This document shows, one piece after another, positions 20,550 to 26,875 of a stretch of DNA of 64,000 nucleotides. Under the pieces are notes generated by a model. That model ran no database searches and was not told where the DNA came from. It was given only the letters and a program-made list of their open reading frames with translations. The stretch spans positions 59,865 through 123,864 of IMG/VR virus record IMGVR_UViG_3300031857_000037, one strand, 5' to 3'. Both the position numbers and the translations under genes were made by a program. Each line of letters opens with the position of its first letter. Within the stretch, counting starts at the first letter, position 1. This stretch comes from a virus.

Positions 20550-20729
20550 ATGATGAACGATCTCCGTCAACGTTGCATGGATCTCGCCGATGAAATGTCG
20601 GCCGAGGTGAATGGAAACCTGTTCTATGTTCCCGATGAAGACATAGAGGATTGTCTGAAAGCTTTGACTGAGGATAACATCCAAGATGTCGCAGCTGAAC
20701 TTGCAAACTTAGCTCACTGGTTTAACTGA
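20550..20729 (+). CDS. Hypothetical acidic protein (59 aa)
   Basis: The start is ATGATG at 20550; the upstream reading overlaps the previous gene. Helical, acidic (RQRCMDLADEMSAEVNG; DEDIEDCLKALTEDN). Function unknown. Confidence 0.7.
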   Translation: MMNDLRQRCMDLADEMSAEVNGNLFYVPDEDIEDCLKALTEDNIQDVAAELANLAHWFN

Positions 20730-20731
20730 TC

Positions 20732-20929
20732 ATGAACCTGAACACTCTTGAATTGCTCATTGCTGACTGCTTTGAGTACATTTATGACCGCGACGCCAAA
20801 GCTGGTGCGTATTGGTGTGAACAACTCTTCACCAAGCAAGGTGACATCAAGCGTCACATGATCACTGAGATGACGCTACAACGGCTTGAGAACATCGCCG
20901 CTGACCTTTATGATCATCAGGAAGCCTGA
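20732..20929 (+). CDS. Hypothetical helical protein (65 aa)
   Basis: ATG two bases after the stop (TGATCATG). Helical, with LLIADCFEYIYDRDAKAGAY. The next ATG is at 20931. Confidence 0.7.
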   Translation: MNLNTLELLIADCFEYIYDRDAKAGAYWCEQLFTKQGDIKRHMITEMTLQRLENIAADLYDHQEA

Positions 20930-20930
20930 A

Positions 20931-21125
20931 ATGACGAATCAAGAATGGGTTGATGGCTTCAAGATTGTGCTGATCATCCTATTTGTGATTGGTGTGATCA
21001 TTCTTTATGTTCACAACATCAAAGTTGAGCATGCTGATTGTATCGCACACGGCGGCCAATGGGTGCATGGACTCAGCTCAGATGGTGGGGCTCAATTCTA
21101 CTGCATTGAGCCCCCTGGAATCTAA
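20931..21125 (+). CDS. Single-span membrane protein with Cys pair (64 aa)
   Basis: I chose ATG 20931. A hydrophobic segment at about residues 9-30 (FKIVLIILFVIGVIILYVHN) is followed by a periplasm-type tail with two cysteines (ADCIAHGG and QFYCIEPP) that could form a disulfide. Small envelope protein, role unknown. Confidence 0.75.
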   Translation: MTNQEWVDGFKIVLIILFVIGVIILYVHNIKVEHADCIAHGGQWVHGLSSDGGAQFYCIEPPGI

Positions 21126-21147
21126 CACAAACACAACACACAAAACA

Positions 21148-21474
21148 ATGCAAACCACCAAAGCTTTCCCTCCCGCTGACGATCTGATTATGAAACTGCA
21201 AGAGATTGACTACATCAAACAACTGAACAAATACATGGACATTGTTGAAACTATTGTGGTATGGATTGCCGCAATCGCTACTATCATCTTTGAGAAGTTT
21301 CAAACTCTAAAGATCACAACTCCTCAAGCTATCTCCGATTACTTCTACTTTAGCTTTAACATGCGCTATGCTCCTGGTGATGAGATTATGGCTCTGAGTG
21401 TAGGTAATCTTTACCTCGGTTTGTATAGCGATTCGCTGAACTGGGGTGTGCTTGACGAGAACGGCTGCCTCTGA
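21148..21474 (+). CDS. Hypothetical membrane-associated protein (108 aa)
   Basis: I chose ATG 21148 after an AC-rich leader; a longer frame overlaps the upstream gene. A hydrophobic stretch (about 33-47, IVETIVVWIAAIATIIF) lies between a helical N-terminus and a beta-rich C-terminal half (EIMALSVGNLYLGLYSD). The C-terminus is probably a soluble domain. Confidence 0.72.
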   Translation: MQTTKAFPPADDLIMKLQEIDYIKQLNKYMDIVETIVVWIAAIATIIFEKFQTLKITTPQAISDYFYFSFNMRYAPGDEIMALSVGNLYLGLYSDSLNWGVLDENGCL

Positions 21475-21765
21475 TTTGATCAAACATCTAATTTGATGCA
21501 ATTCTGGCTGCATGGGATGATCCAATCTACCTGTCAGCCAGTTTTAACGCTTTTTTCGGTTTCTGTCCTAGTGGTGGCCACGAGTCTCACCGCTTCCAAC
21601 CTGAGACCAGCAGGGGGCTTCTGCGATCCTGACCAAACCTGGGGGCTTGTGACAATTGGCTCCCTGGGCCAGATTCTCGCCAAAGGGCCCCTCGGCCCCA
21701 TATATTGGCCACATGAGGGAGAGGGAACGACCCCGACCCCGACCAAACCATTCTCTGCTCAAACC
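21475..21765 (+). promoter_or_regulatory. Long regulatory gap: terminator and promoter cassette 9
   Basis: This gap of about 290 bases holds ATCAAA/TTTGAT (about 21479-21497), a CTGGCTG/CAGCCAG stem (21504-21510 with 21535-21541) followed by TTTTAACGCTTTTTT, likely a terminator, and then a GC-rich part with GGGCC/GGCCC stem. TATATT (21701-21706), with CGCCAA 17 bp upstream (21678-21683), continues GGCCACATGAGGGAGAGG. I see no gene in it. Confidence 0.7.
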
Positions 21766-22080
21766 ATGCGTAAGATCGAAACCCTGATGAACAAAGCTAT
21801 CCAGCAAGAAATTGACTGGAAGCTGGACAACACCGAAGTCATCAGCTGCTCCAACGTTTCTGATGTCTACCTGCATGGCAATCTGATTGCTCGCATCGGT
21901 GAAACTTGGCTGGAACTGTTCGACGGTGGTTGGCAGACTGCTACCACGAAGTCCCGTCTGAATGCTATTCTCGCTGCACACGGCTGCCCTGGTGAGCGTG
22001 TCTTCCAACAGAAAGGCCAGTGGTTCATCACTATCAACGGAGCTAAGGTTCCTTTCTTCTCCGGTATGCGCCTGAACTGA
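21766..22080 (+). CDS. Conserved cyanophage hypothetical protein (104 aa)
   Basis: The start is ATG 21766; the in-frame region upstream is regulatory. It reads TEVISCSNVSDVYLHGNLIA, LELFDGGWQTATTKSRLNAI and GERVFQQKGQWFI. I recall this pattern from a conserved small cyanophage protein of unknown function. It has the longest leader of the early genes. The stop overlaps the next ATG. Confidence 0.82.
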   Translation: MRKIETLMNKAIQQEIDWKLDNTEVISCSNVSDVYLHGNLIARIGETWLELFDGGWQTATTKSRLNAILAAHGCPGERVFQQKGQWFITINGAKVPFFSGMRLN

Positions 22081-22238
22081 TGGCTAGAACCAAGACGCTA
22101 ACATTCAAGTCACCCGACAAAATGAAAACAATTGGCCTGATCTTTGTGATAGCGTTCTTGTTTTTCCCATCAGTTCGTTACACCACGGGGAGCATGATGC
22201 ACTCTGCCGCTGATTTCATCCAATCCACAGCTAACTGA
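22080..22238 (+). CDS. Single-span membrane protein (52 aa)
   Basis: It starts on TGATGG. Basic N-terminus (RTKTLTFKSPDKMK), hydrophobic span at about 17-30 (TIGLIFVIAFLFFPS), then a short polar tail. Orientation probably N-in. Confidence 0.7.
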   Translation: MARTKTLTFKSPDKMKTIGLIFVIAFLFFPSVRYTTGSMMHSAADFIQSTAN

Positions 22239-22240
22239 TC

Positions 22241-22390
22241 ATGATGACACTTACCGCTCTTAATTTTCAAGAACTCGATACACTTTTGGCTGTTCTTGAG
22301 TCTAGCGATTGGTGCTACTTGACTGAACTTACAGAGACAGACATTCCGGCTCTGTATGATAAACTTTCTGAAATGCGGGACGAAGTGTAA
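22241..22390 (+). CDS. Hypothetical acidic protein (49 aa)
   Basis: ATGATG two bases after the stop. Leu/Glu-rich helix (ALNFQELDTLLAVLESSDW). It overlaps the next gene by TAATG. Confidence 0.68.
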   Translation: MMTLTALNFQELDTLLAVLESSDWCYLTELTETDIPALYDKLSEMRDEV

Positions 22391-22551
22391 TGAAACACAC
22401 CAACACAGTTCGCATCATCGACCGACTTGGCTTGTTCCCTGAGACTAGAGGAAAAGCCCGCTACATCTCGGTCAAAACTTATGCTCATGCAATGGAGATT
22501 GTGGATGAGCAGAACAAACTCGGCAACACAGCTACCCTGATTAACTGGTAA
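22390..22551 (+). CDS. Hypothetical protein (53 aa)
   Basis: It starts on TAATG. Basic N-terminal half, then VKTYAHAMEIVDEQNKLG. No domain recognised. Confidence 0.68.
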   Translation: MKHTNTVRIIDRLGLFPETRGKARYISVKTYAHAMEIVDEQNKLGNTATLINW

Positions 22552-22557
22552 CAAATT

Positions 22558-22725
22558 ATGGGACATCATCGCACAATGGTTGAAACTGAACACTACGAGC
22601 TTCCGCTTGACTTTTATCTCAAGTGTGAGTTCATTGCTGCTCAATTAGAGGTCACAGTTGATTACCTTCTCGATGAGTTTTACGATGACGGGGAGCTCAT
22701 TGTGCCAGACTTTGTGCAAGAATGA
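22558..22725 (+). CDS. Hypothetical acidic protein (55 aa)
   Basis: ATG six bases after the stop. N-terminal GHHRTMVETEHYE, then LKCEFIAAQLEVTVDYLLDE and an acidic end. It reads like a small helix-turn-helix-like fold, without proof. Confidence 0.68.
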   Translation: MGHHRTMVETEHYELPLDFYLKCEFIAAQLEVTVDYLLDEFYDDGELIVPDFVQE

Positions 22726-22735
22726 GCAGCGATGT

Positions 22736-22806
22736 GACAGTCTTCGGACTGTCCACTAAATCCGCCAAACCCCAGCCAGTCTTGGTATCTTAGCCATGTT
22801 GAGAGG
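22736..22806 (+). promoter_or_regulatory. Hairpin-promoter cassette 10 with UUCG tetraloop
   Basis: GACAGTC (22736-22742) pairs perfectly with GACTGTC (22747-22753) over TTCG, the very stable cUUCGg tetraloop in RNA. The CCACTAAATCCGCCAAA block follows, with CGCCAA at 22763-22768, then 17 bp to TATCTT (22786-22791) and AGCCATGTTGAGAGG. Confidence 0.82.
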
Positions 22807-22813
22807 TTCACGA

Positions 22814-22984
22814 ATGACCAACGCAACCAACTTCATTCCCTGCACTGACATCGAAACCCGTCAAGCTATGTGGGTTGGTATGAAATACGATGAGCAACTT
22901 GGTATCTTCAATGCTGTTCAAGTTGCATCGGCTTTCGCAGATCGTTATGCGGAAGATTACAAGCCTGTGACCTTCTGTGACTGA
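22814..22984 (+). CDS. Hypothetical protein (56 aa)
   Basis: ATG seven bases after GAGAGG. Mixed fold (FIPCTDIETRQAMWVGMKYD; VQVASAFADRYAEDYK). No domain recognised. Confidence 0.72.
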   Translation: MTNATNFIPCTDIETRQAMWVGMKYDEQLGIFNAVQVASAFADRYAEDYKPVTFCD

Positions 22985-23009
22985 ATCCAACTCTACATCT
23001 TCCAAACAA

Positions 23010-23141
23010 ATGTTCACAATCACCTATCAAGTTCCTTACAACAACTGTGAGTGGAGGACTCAAAGCTTCAAGACTCTTGAAGAAGCACAACGGATGATAG
23101 ATTTCTACCGTTCTTGTGGTTCACCTTGCAAACTTGTTTGA
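23010..23141 (+). CDS. Hypothetical small protein (43 aa)
   Basis: The ATG follows an A/C-rich stretch (CCAAACAA). It reads TYQVPYNNCEWRTQSFKTLE with three cysteines in all; a typical cyanophage small beta-alpha fold. Function unknown. Confidence 0.65.
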   Translation: MFTITYQVPYNNCEWRTQSFKTLEEAQRMIDFYRSCGSPCKLV

Positions 23142-23152
23142 GTAATTTAATC

Positions 23153-23299
23153 ATGCGAATCGCTCTTCTGATTGCTACTCTTGCTCTTGGACTGAAGACT
23201 GGTCTTGCTGCTCATGCTACGGTGAATGCCTATCAAGAAGCACAAGCCGAACGGCTGTGCCAGATTGATCCAAGCTACTGCGGACTGAAGCAAAAGTAG
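23153..23299 (+). CDS. Small secreted protein with signal peptide (48 aa)
   Basis: I chose ATG 23153. The N-terminus RIALLIATLALGLKTGLAAH is a signal peptide with cleavage near AAHA. The mature part of about 25 residues has two cysteines (RLCQIDPSYCGL). It could be a tiny disulfide peptide acting in the periplasm. Confidence 0.7.
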   Translation: MRIALLIATLALGLKTGLAAHATVNAYQEAQAERLCQIDPSYCGLKQK

Positions 23300-23361
23300 G
23301 ACAGTCTGATGGCTGTCCACCAAATCCGCCGAACCGACCCGTTTGGCCCTATATTGGCCAC
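23299..23361 (+). promoter_or_regulatory. Hairpin-promoter cassette 11
   Basis: GGACAG (23299-23304) pairs with CTGTCC (23313-23318). The CCACCAAATCCGCCGA block follows; CGCCGA (23327-23332) is 17 bp before TATATT (23350-23355), then GGCCACATGA. The first G of the stem is the last base of the upstream stop. Confidence 0.75.
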
Positions 23362-23382
23362 ATGAAGAACAACACCACTCAA

Positions 23383-23685
23383 ATGTCACTTTTCTCCCAA
23401 GGCTGGAAAGCTGAAGAATACTTCGGTAGCGAGCTGACTGCTCATCACATGAACACTCGTTCGGTGTATCGTTTCAAGGAGAATGCCAATGTGAGCATCA
23501 CTCACTCCGGAAAGTATGCTGAAGATGGAACTGTTGATGTGTTCACAGTTTCTGTTCGTGAGGAGATCAATCCTCGCCACTCGGTTACTCAAACTGTTGA
23601 GACCTTTGCTAACTTTTTGGACGCATACTACTGCGGTGTGCAGTGTGTCAACAATCTGAATCTTGATCTCATCACTATTAACTGA
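23383..23685 (+). CDS. Conserved hypothetical protein (100 aa)
   Basis: I chose ATG 23383; ATG 23362 is in frame but lies at the likely transcript start, inside the shared leader. It reads FGSELTAHHMNTRSVYRFKE and ends FANFLDAYYCGVQCVNNLN. Probably a beta-rich small domain. I recall similar small cyanophage proteins, without function. Confidence 0.75.
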   Translation: MSLFSQGWKAEEYFGSELTAHHMNTRSVYRFKENANVSITHSGKYAEDGTVDVFTVSVREEINPRHSVTQTVETFANFLDAYYCGVQCVNNLNLDLITIN

Positions 23686-23707
23686 ATCAATTTACTGAGC
23701 AACTATC

Positions 23708-24157
23708 ATGAACATTTTTGACCTGCAACGTGATCTCCAGAAGGAAAAGCTTTCTCTGGAAGAATTGCTGACTGAAGTGAAGGCTTCACTGGTGACGATC
23801 AACGAAAACCTAGAAGCTGTTGATCGAGTTGCCAAGATGTTTGGTGGAAAAGCCACATCGCCCGAACACAATCAAGAGTTCATGGCTAAACTACGTTCGC
23901 TGCTCTCTCAGAAGTTCAGCCAGAGGGAAGTTGATGAACTCATTGAAATTATTGAGCAAGATGATGTGCGGAGGCTGAACGGCAAACTGAATAAGAACCC
24001 TGCAAGCTACACTCACCAAGTTCTCGCATTGTGCTATCAGATGCGAATTGTGAATGGTAACATTCAAGATCACATGAAGGATGCGATTAAGCGTCTGCGT
24101 GAAGCTGGCCACATTTCAGTGGAGCAATCTAAGTGGTTTGTTTCACAAGGTTTCTAA
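23708..24157 (+). CDS. Hypothetical protein with N-terminal coiled coil (149 aa)
   Basis: Residues 5-45 (LQRDLQKEKLSLEELLTEVK) have heptads typical of a coiled coil. The rest is helical with KFSQREVDELIEIIEQDDVR and a C-terminal helix KDAIKRLREAGHISVEQSKW. One of the largest genes in this early cluster. No domain recognised. Confidence 0.78.
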   Translation: MNIFDLQRDLQKEKLSLEELLTEVKASLVTINENLEAVDRVAKMFGGKATSPEHNQEFMAKLRSLLSQKFSQREVDELIEIIEQDDVRRLNGKLNKNPASYTHQVLALCYQMRIVNGNIQDHMKDAIKRLREAGHISVEQSKWFVSQGF

Positions 24158-24163
24158 TCATGT

Positions 24164-24233
24164 GACAGCCATGCGGCTGTCCACCAAATCCGCCGAGACC
24201 CGCCATCTGATGTATTCTAGCCATGTTGAGAGG
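24164..24233 (+). promoter_or_regulatory. Hairpin-promoter cassette 12
   Basis: GACAGCC (24164-24170) pairs perfectly with GGCTGTC (24175-24181) over ATGC. CCACCAAATCCGCCGA follows; CGCCGA (24191-24196) is 16 bp before TATTCT (24213-24218), then AGCCATGTTGAGAGG. Confidence 0.8.
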
Positions 24234-24246
24234 AATCGGAACCCAA

Positions 24247-24423
24247 ATGAAAGTCTACGCTGTGATCGGTGGTTGGGATTATGAAGGCGAAGACTTTCAA
24301 TCCCTGCGCCTGTTTGATTGTTTCTCTGCTGCTGATGCGTACCTGAAGCAACTTGATGAAGAATACGATTATGCTAAGATGGACACCCGCGAGGTGTGCA
24401 TGGAATCTGCAATCGCTGCTTGA
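24247..24423 (+). CDS. Hypothetical protein (58 aa)
   Basis: ATG 14 bases after GAGAGG. It reads YAVIGGWDYEGEDFQSLRLF then FSAADAYLKQLDEEYDY: the layout of a small alpha/beta fold seen in other small phage proteins. Function unknown. Confidence 0.75.
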   Translation: MKVYAVIGGWDYEGEDFQSLRLFDCFSAADAYLKQLDEEYDYAKMDTREVCMESAIAA

Positions 24424-24425
24424 TC

Positions 24426-24587
24426 ATGAAAAACTATCGCGTTCGTGTTGAAACTAACGATGGCTGTGTCACGATTTGGTATGAGAAATCAAACGCAAAA
24501 CGTGCTTGTGATCTTATCAACAATCGGGTCTACAATCAGCTCTGTGGGTTGAACATCAAGGAAGTTGAAGTAACTCCTTCCGTCTGA
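24426..24587 (+). CDS. Hypothetical protein (53 aa)
   Basis: I chose ATG 24426, two bases after the upstream stop (TGATCATG). Beta-alpha-beta pattern (YRVRVETNDGCVTIWYEKSN; KEVEVTPSV). No function recognised. Confidence 0.7.
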   Translation: MKNYRVRVETNDGCVTIWYEKSNAKRACDLINNRVYNQLCGLNIKEVEVTPSV

Positions 24588-24620
24588 ACTTTTCTTCTTA
24601 ATTAACACAAACACAAACTC

Positions 24621-24806
24621 ATGACTAACACTTTCGACCGCGCACAACTCGTTGAAGATTACATTCAACAACTGATTGAGGGAATGGACTATAAAACAAT
24701 GGAGTGCTTTGTTTATGATACTATGAAAGAGAATCTTTCTAGTTATACTGATGAAGAATTGATTACAGAGGTTCAAGACTACTATCCTGAGCTGATTGAA
24801 GGCTGA
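24621..24806 (+). CDS. Hypothetical acidic protein (61 aa)
   Basis: ATG follows the AC-rich leader TTAACACAAACACAAACTC with no ribosome site. Acidic and helical (LVEDYIQQLIEGMDYKTMEC), ending DYYPELIEG. No domain recognised. Confidence 0.72.
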   Translation: MTNTFDRAQLVEDYIQQLIEGMDYKTMECFVYDTMKENLSSYTDEELITEVQDYYPELIEG

Positions 24807-24822
24807 TTCGCCATTTGCGAAT
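24806..24822 (+). promoter_or_regulatory. Small hairpin before a start codon
   Basis: ATTCGC (24806-24811) pairs with GCGAAT (24817-24822) over a 5-nt loop, overlapping the upstream stop and about 10 bases before the next ATG. It may affect translation of the next gene. Confidence 0.35.
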
Positions 24823-24832
24823 AGAGAATGAG

Positions 24833-25003
24833 ATGCGCTCTAAAGACACTCACATTCCCAAACACTTTGCTACTCTCATGATTCAAACTCGTAAAGACTT
24901 CTTCATTCAAGTTCTCGATCAGTTTGCTACTAATGGTAACGAACTTCTGCAGATTCTGGATGACATCGAATCTGGCGAATGTGAATGCTTTCTCGAAGAT
25001 TGA
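24833..25003 (+). CDS. Hypothetical protein with NGxEx2x3LD motif (56 aa)
   Basis: I chose ATG 24833 after GAGAATGAG; a TTG at 24815 is in frame. The C-terminal part (LDQFATNGNELLQILDDIES) resembles the middle of the next gene. Very acidic end. Probably a paralogue of that gene, function unknown. Confidence 0.7.
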   Translation: MRSKDTHIPKHFATLMIQTRKDFFIQVLDQFATNGNELLQILDDIESGECECFLED

Positions 25004-25049
25004 GCTCTAATTCTTTACACTTTTCCCAAACACTTTTCTTCTTTTTCTC

Positions 25050-25208
25050 ATGACTCTTCAAACTGCAATCTCCATGCTTCAGAGTGCTCGCAACGGCGCC
25101 GAAATGCTTGAGGTTCTTGATAGTCTCGCAGGTGGCTATGAGTACATCGAGTCCCCCATGATTGCTCAGGTGCTCGGAGTGCCCACGCTTGAACCAATGG
25201 AGTTCTGA
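25050..25208 (+). CDS. Hypothetical protein with NGAEMLEVLD motif (52 aa)
   Basis: ATG after a pyrimidine-rich leader. It reads ISMLQSARNGAEMLEVLDSL, aligning with the upstream protein's NGNELLQILDDIE. I recall this short helical unit from several cyanophage proteins. No function is known. A terminator follows. Confidence 0.75.
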   Translation: MTLQTAISMLQSARNGAEMLEVLDSLAGGYEYIESPMIAQVLGVPTLEPMEF

Positions 25209-25220
25209 TGATAGAATAGA

Positions 25221-25247
25221 GGGGGCTGAATAAGTCCCCTTTTGTGT
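25221..25247 (+). terminator. Rho-independent terminator
   Basis: GGGGGCT (25221-25227) pairs with AGTCCCC (25233-25239) over GAATA, followed by TTTT. One G-T pair. It closes the operon ending at 25208. Confidence 0.75.
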
Positions 25248-25292
25248 CAACTTAACCCCGTAAATTGACTTCAATTCGTCACAACTTACGAC

Positions 25293-25421
25293 ATGAAGAA
25301 ACGCTACCTGATTGCTGCATCAATTCTGCCATTGACTCTGCTTGTGTTCGCAACAGTTCGGGACAGTTGTGCTAATCCCAGCTATGCCCAATACTTTACA
25401 GAATCATGCCAGACAAAATGA
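25293..25421 (+). CDS. Small secreted or anchored protein (42 aa)
   Basis: N-terminus MKKRYLIAASILPLTLLVF is a signal or anchor. The outer part has two cysteines (RDSCANPS, ESCQTK). It overlaps the next gene by ATGA. A TTGACT lies upstream without a clear -10 box. Confidence 0.68.
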   Translation: MKKRYLIAASILPLTLLVFATVRDSCANPSYAQYFTESCQTK

Positions 25422-25567
25422 CACAATCAAATTGGGCTGAGAATCTAACACCTGAAGAGCAACAACAAACTTACAACGAGATCGTCAATTATCTCAAAGA
25501 AGAAGTGCTTTCACAGGTGTCAGAAAAGTATGACAAACCCATTGCCTATAAGTACAGAAACGTATAA
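25418..25567 (+). CDS. Hypothetical protein (49 aa)
   Basis: It has an ATGA overlap. Helical, Glu/Gln-rich (NLTPEEQQQTYNEIVNYL). No domain recognised. Confidence 0.68.
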   Translation: MTQSNWAENLTPEEQQQTYNEIVNYLKEEVLSQVSEKYDKPIAYKYRNV

Positions 25568-25608
25568 AATAGTAACGTACCTTCAACCACATTCAAGGAC
25601 ACACACTC

Positions 25609-25794
25609 ATGCAAACCATCAACAACAAAGTTACACGCTATCGAGTTACGTTAGACTTTACAGTTGATACATCTAACTGTGTAAGTCCTAAGGAATGGAA
25701 CTGGGCTCAACTTCTCGAACTTGGTAACAGCGAATCAGTCAATGAGGTTTATGTAGAGAATCTCGGAGAATATAACATTCGTAGGAGCAAGTGA
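25609..25794 (+). CDS. Hypothetical protein (61 aa)
   Basis: ATG follows AAGGACACACACTC. Beta-rich N-terminus (NKVTRYRVTLDFTVDTSN), then WNWAQLLELGNSESVNEVYV. Typical of small phage proteins without function. Confidence 0.72.
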   Translation: MQTINNKVTRYRVTLDFTVDTSNCVSPKEWNWAQLLELGNSESVNEVYVENLGEYNIRRSK

Positions 25795-25796
25795 AG

Positions 25797-25919
25797 ATGG
25801 GAGAAGATCAAGAGTTTTTTTACAACGAAATGATCGAACAAAGTTACTACGAAGAGGGAACGATTGACTGGGATGATTGCTCTCAAGGTGCGACTGAAGT
25901 AGAGTCTTATGATCCATAA
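25797..25919 (+). CDS. Hypothetical acidic protein (40 aa)
   Basis: ATG after GTGAAG. Extremely acidic (GEDQEFFYNEMIEQSYYEEG). Last gene before the gene-free DnaA-box region. Confidence 0.65.
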   Translation: MGEDQEFFYNEMIEQSYYEEGTIDWDDCSQGATEVESYDP

Positions 25920-26119
25920 GCTTTCAACGGAGACAACAGCAAAGGAGGAGTGGAGTTACATTGCTTTAGTCCTCAAAGAGTTGTTATCAATGAGTTATGA
26001 AAGCTTTTCCACAAGGCTGTTGAAAAAGCTGTGGAAAAATGGCTTTAAAATAAATGGCTAAAAAAACATGGCTTGTGTGAAAGCTTTCTCGTTTATGTTC
26101 TCTCTGTGGCCCCTCTGAT

Positions 26120-26135
26120 GGCTTATAAAAAAGCC
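26120..26135 (+). repeat. Small hairpin within the gene-free region
   Basis: GGCTT pairs with AAGCC around ATAAAA. It belongs to the GGCTTATAA/GCCTTATG word family of this gap. Confidence 0.4.
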
Positions 26136-26291
26136 TCTGAGCCTTATGCTTATGTCCTCTAGAAAGCCTCTGAGACCTTGTGATCTAAGCGTGCAGGCTA
26201 TCACACGACCGCATAAATGTCAAGAGGCACCTCACATAAGTCTCCGGGACCACACAATTTGAGCAACTTACCCCCCTCACAGTTCTTATAG

Positions 26292-26314
26292 TTTTCCACA
26301 GCACTTGTGGAAAA
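26292..26314. repeat. Perfect inverted pair of DnaA-box-like sites
   Basis: TTTTCCACA and its reverse complement TGTGGAAAA flank a 5-base spacer (GCACT), giving a 9-bp dyad. A third direct copy starts 11 bases on. Confidence 0.8.
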
Positions 26315-26534
26315 AGTCTATAAGTTTTCCACAGCCTTATGAGCACTCTAAGTCCCCCACATCTCGGAGCTTGACATAAGCCCTCTGAAAGCCTTATAAT
26401 AACTCTGTGGGAGTGCATAAAGGGGCTGAGTGCTTAAGCCTAAGCTAAAGGACTTATGTAAAGCTCAAGCCACAGAGACTTATGAGCCTACCATAGATTG
26501 CTGAGATCCAGAGACACAATGGACACTTATCTAA

Positions 26535-26591
26535 CTGGCCACAGAATGTGCCAGAGGGAGCCAGATCCCGTATATTAGCCATGTTGAGAGG
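26535..26591 (+). promoter_or_regulatory. Hairpin-promoter cassette 13
   Basis: CTGG and CACA pair with TGTG and CCAG (26535-26554) with one bulged C. TGCCAG (26549-26554) is 16 bp before TATATT (26571-26576), followed by AGCCATGTTGAGAGG. The cassette bounds the origin-like gap. Confidence 0.72.
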
Positions 26592-26598
26592 AACACAC

Positions 26599-26844
26599 AT
26601 GAGCACCACCCAAACCACTCAAGCTACCTACAACGGTTACGCTAACTACGAGACCTGGAATGCTGCTCTGTGGATTGGTAATGATTACGGTCTGTATAAG
26701 CTTGCTCTTCAGTGTCGTGATTATGCCGAGTTCCAAGAGCTTATGATTGACGACCTCGGTATGAGCTGCACTCCTGATGGTGTACTCTGGAACGACTCTG
26801 AGCTGAACCACGATGAGCTTGATGAGGTGATCAAAGAACTCTGA
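26599..26844 (+). CDS. Conserved phage protein with NYETWN motif (81 aa)
   Basis: ATG seven bases after GAGAGG. The core YNGYANYETWNAALWIGND is a sharp signature that I recall from many phage and plasmid proteins (I think DUF7249). It continues with LALQCRDYAEFQELMIDDLG. No function is established. It is the first gene after the origin-like region. Confidence 0.82.
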   Translation: MSTTQTTQATYNGYANYETWNAALWIGNDYGLYKLALQCRDYAEFQELMIDDLGMSCTPDGVLWNDSELNHDELDEVIKEL

Positions 26845-26875
26845 GCTTCATTAACACTTTTCTCACTTAAGATTC

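Larger units (their letters stand above)
25920..26534. other. Gene-free region with five DnaA-box-like sites; candidate replication origin
   Basis: About 615 bases have no credible gene. Five exact copies of TTTTCCACA are present: 26005-26013 (+), 26030-26038 (-), 26292-26300 (+), 26306-26314 (-) and 26325-26333 (+). This is a DnaA-box type sequence of cyanobacteria. The two clusters are 250 bases apart. AT-rich runs (TTTAAAATAAATGGCTAAAAAAA at about 26044) lie between them, and GCCTCTGAG and CTTAT(A/G) words repeat throughout. Together this looks like an origin or a DnaA-binding region. It may also encode structured RNA. No replication gene sits beside it. Confidence 0.6.

Noticed and set aside
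21493-21765. N-terminal extension of the 104-aa protein (195-aa reading)
   Set aside because: The region holds a terminator, GC-rich hairpins and a promoter; the conserved protein begins at 21766.
14598-24233. CRISPR array
   Set aside because: The repeats are irregularly spaced (hundreds to thousands of bases), differ in their stems and sit at gene starts; no spacers.
26185-26418. - strand open frame of 77 codons in the origin-like gap
   Set aside because: Low-complexity Arg/Leu/Cys-rich product; it covers the DnaA-box cluster and shows no ribosome site or coding pattern.
14659-26597. N-terminal extensions beginning MLRG in several frames (14659, 18186, 19930, 22796, 24223)
   Set aside because: The ATG is part of the shared leader CCATGTTGAGAGG; the real starts follow GAGAGG by 7-14 bases.
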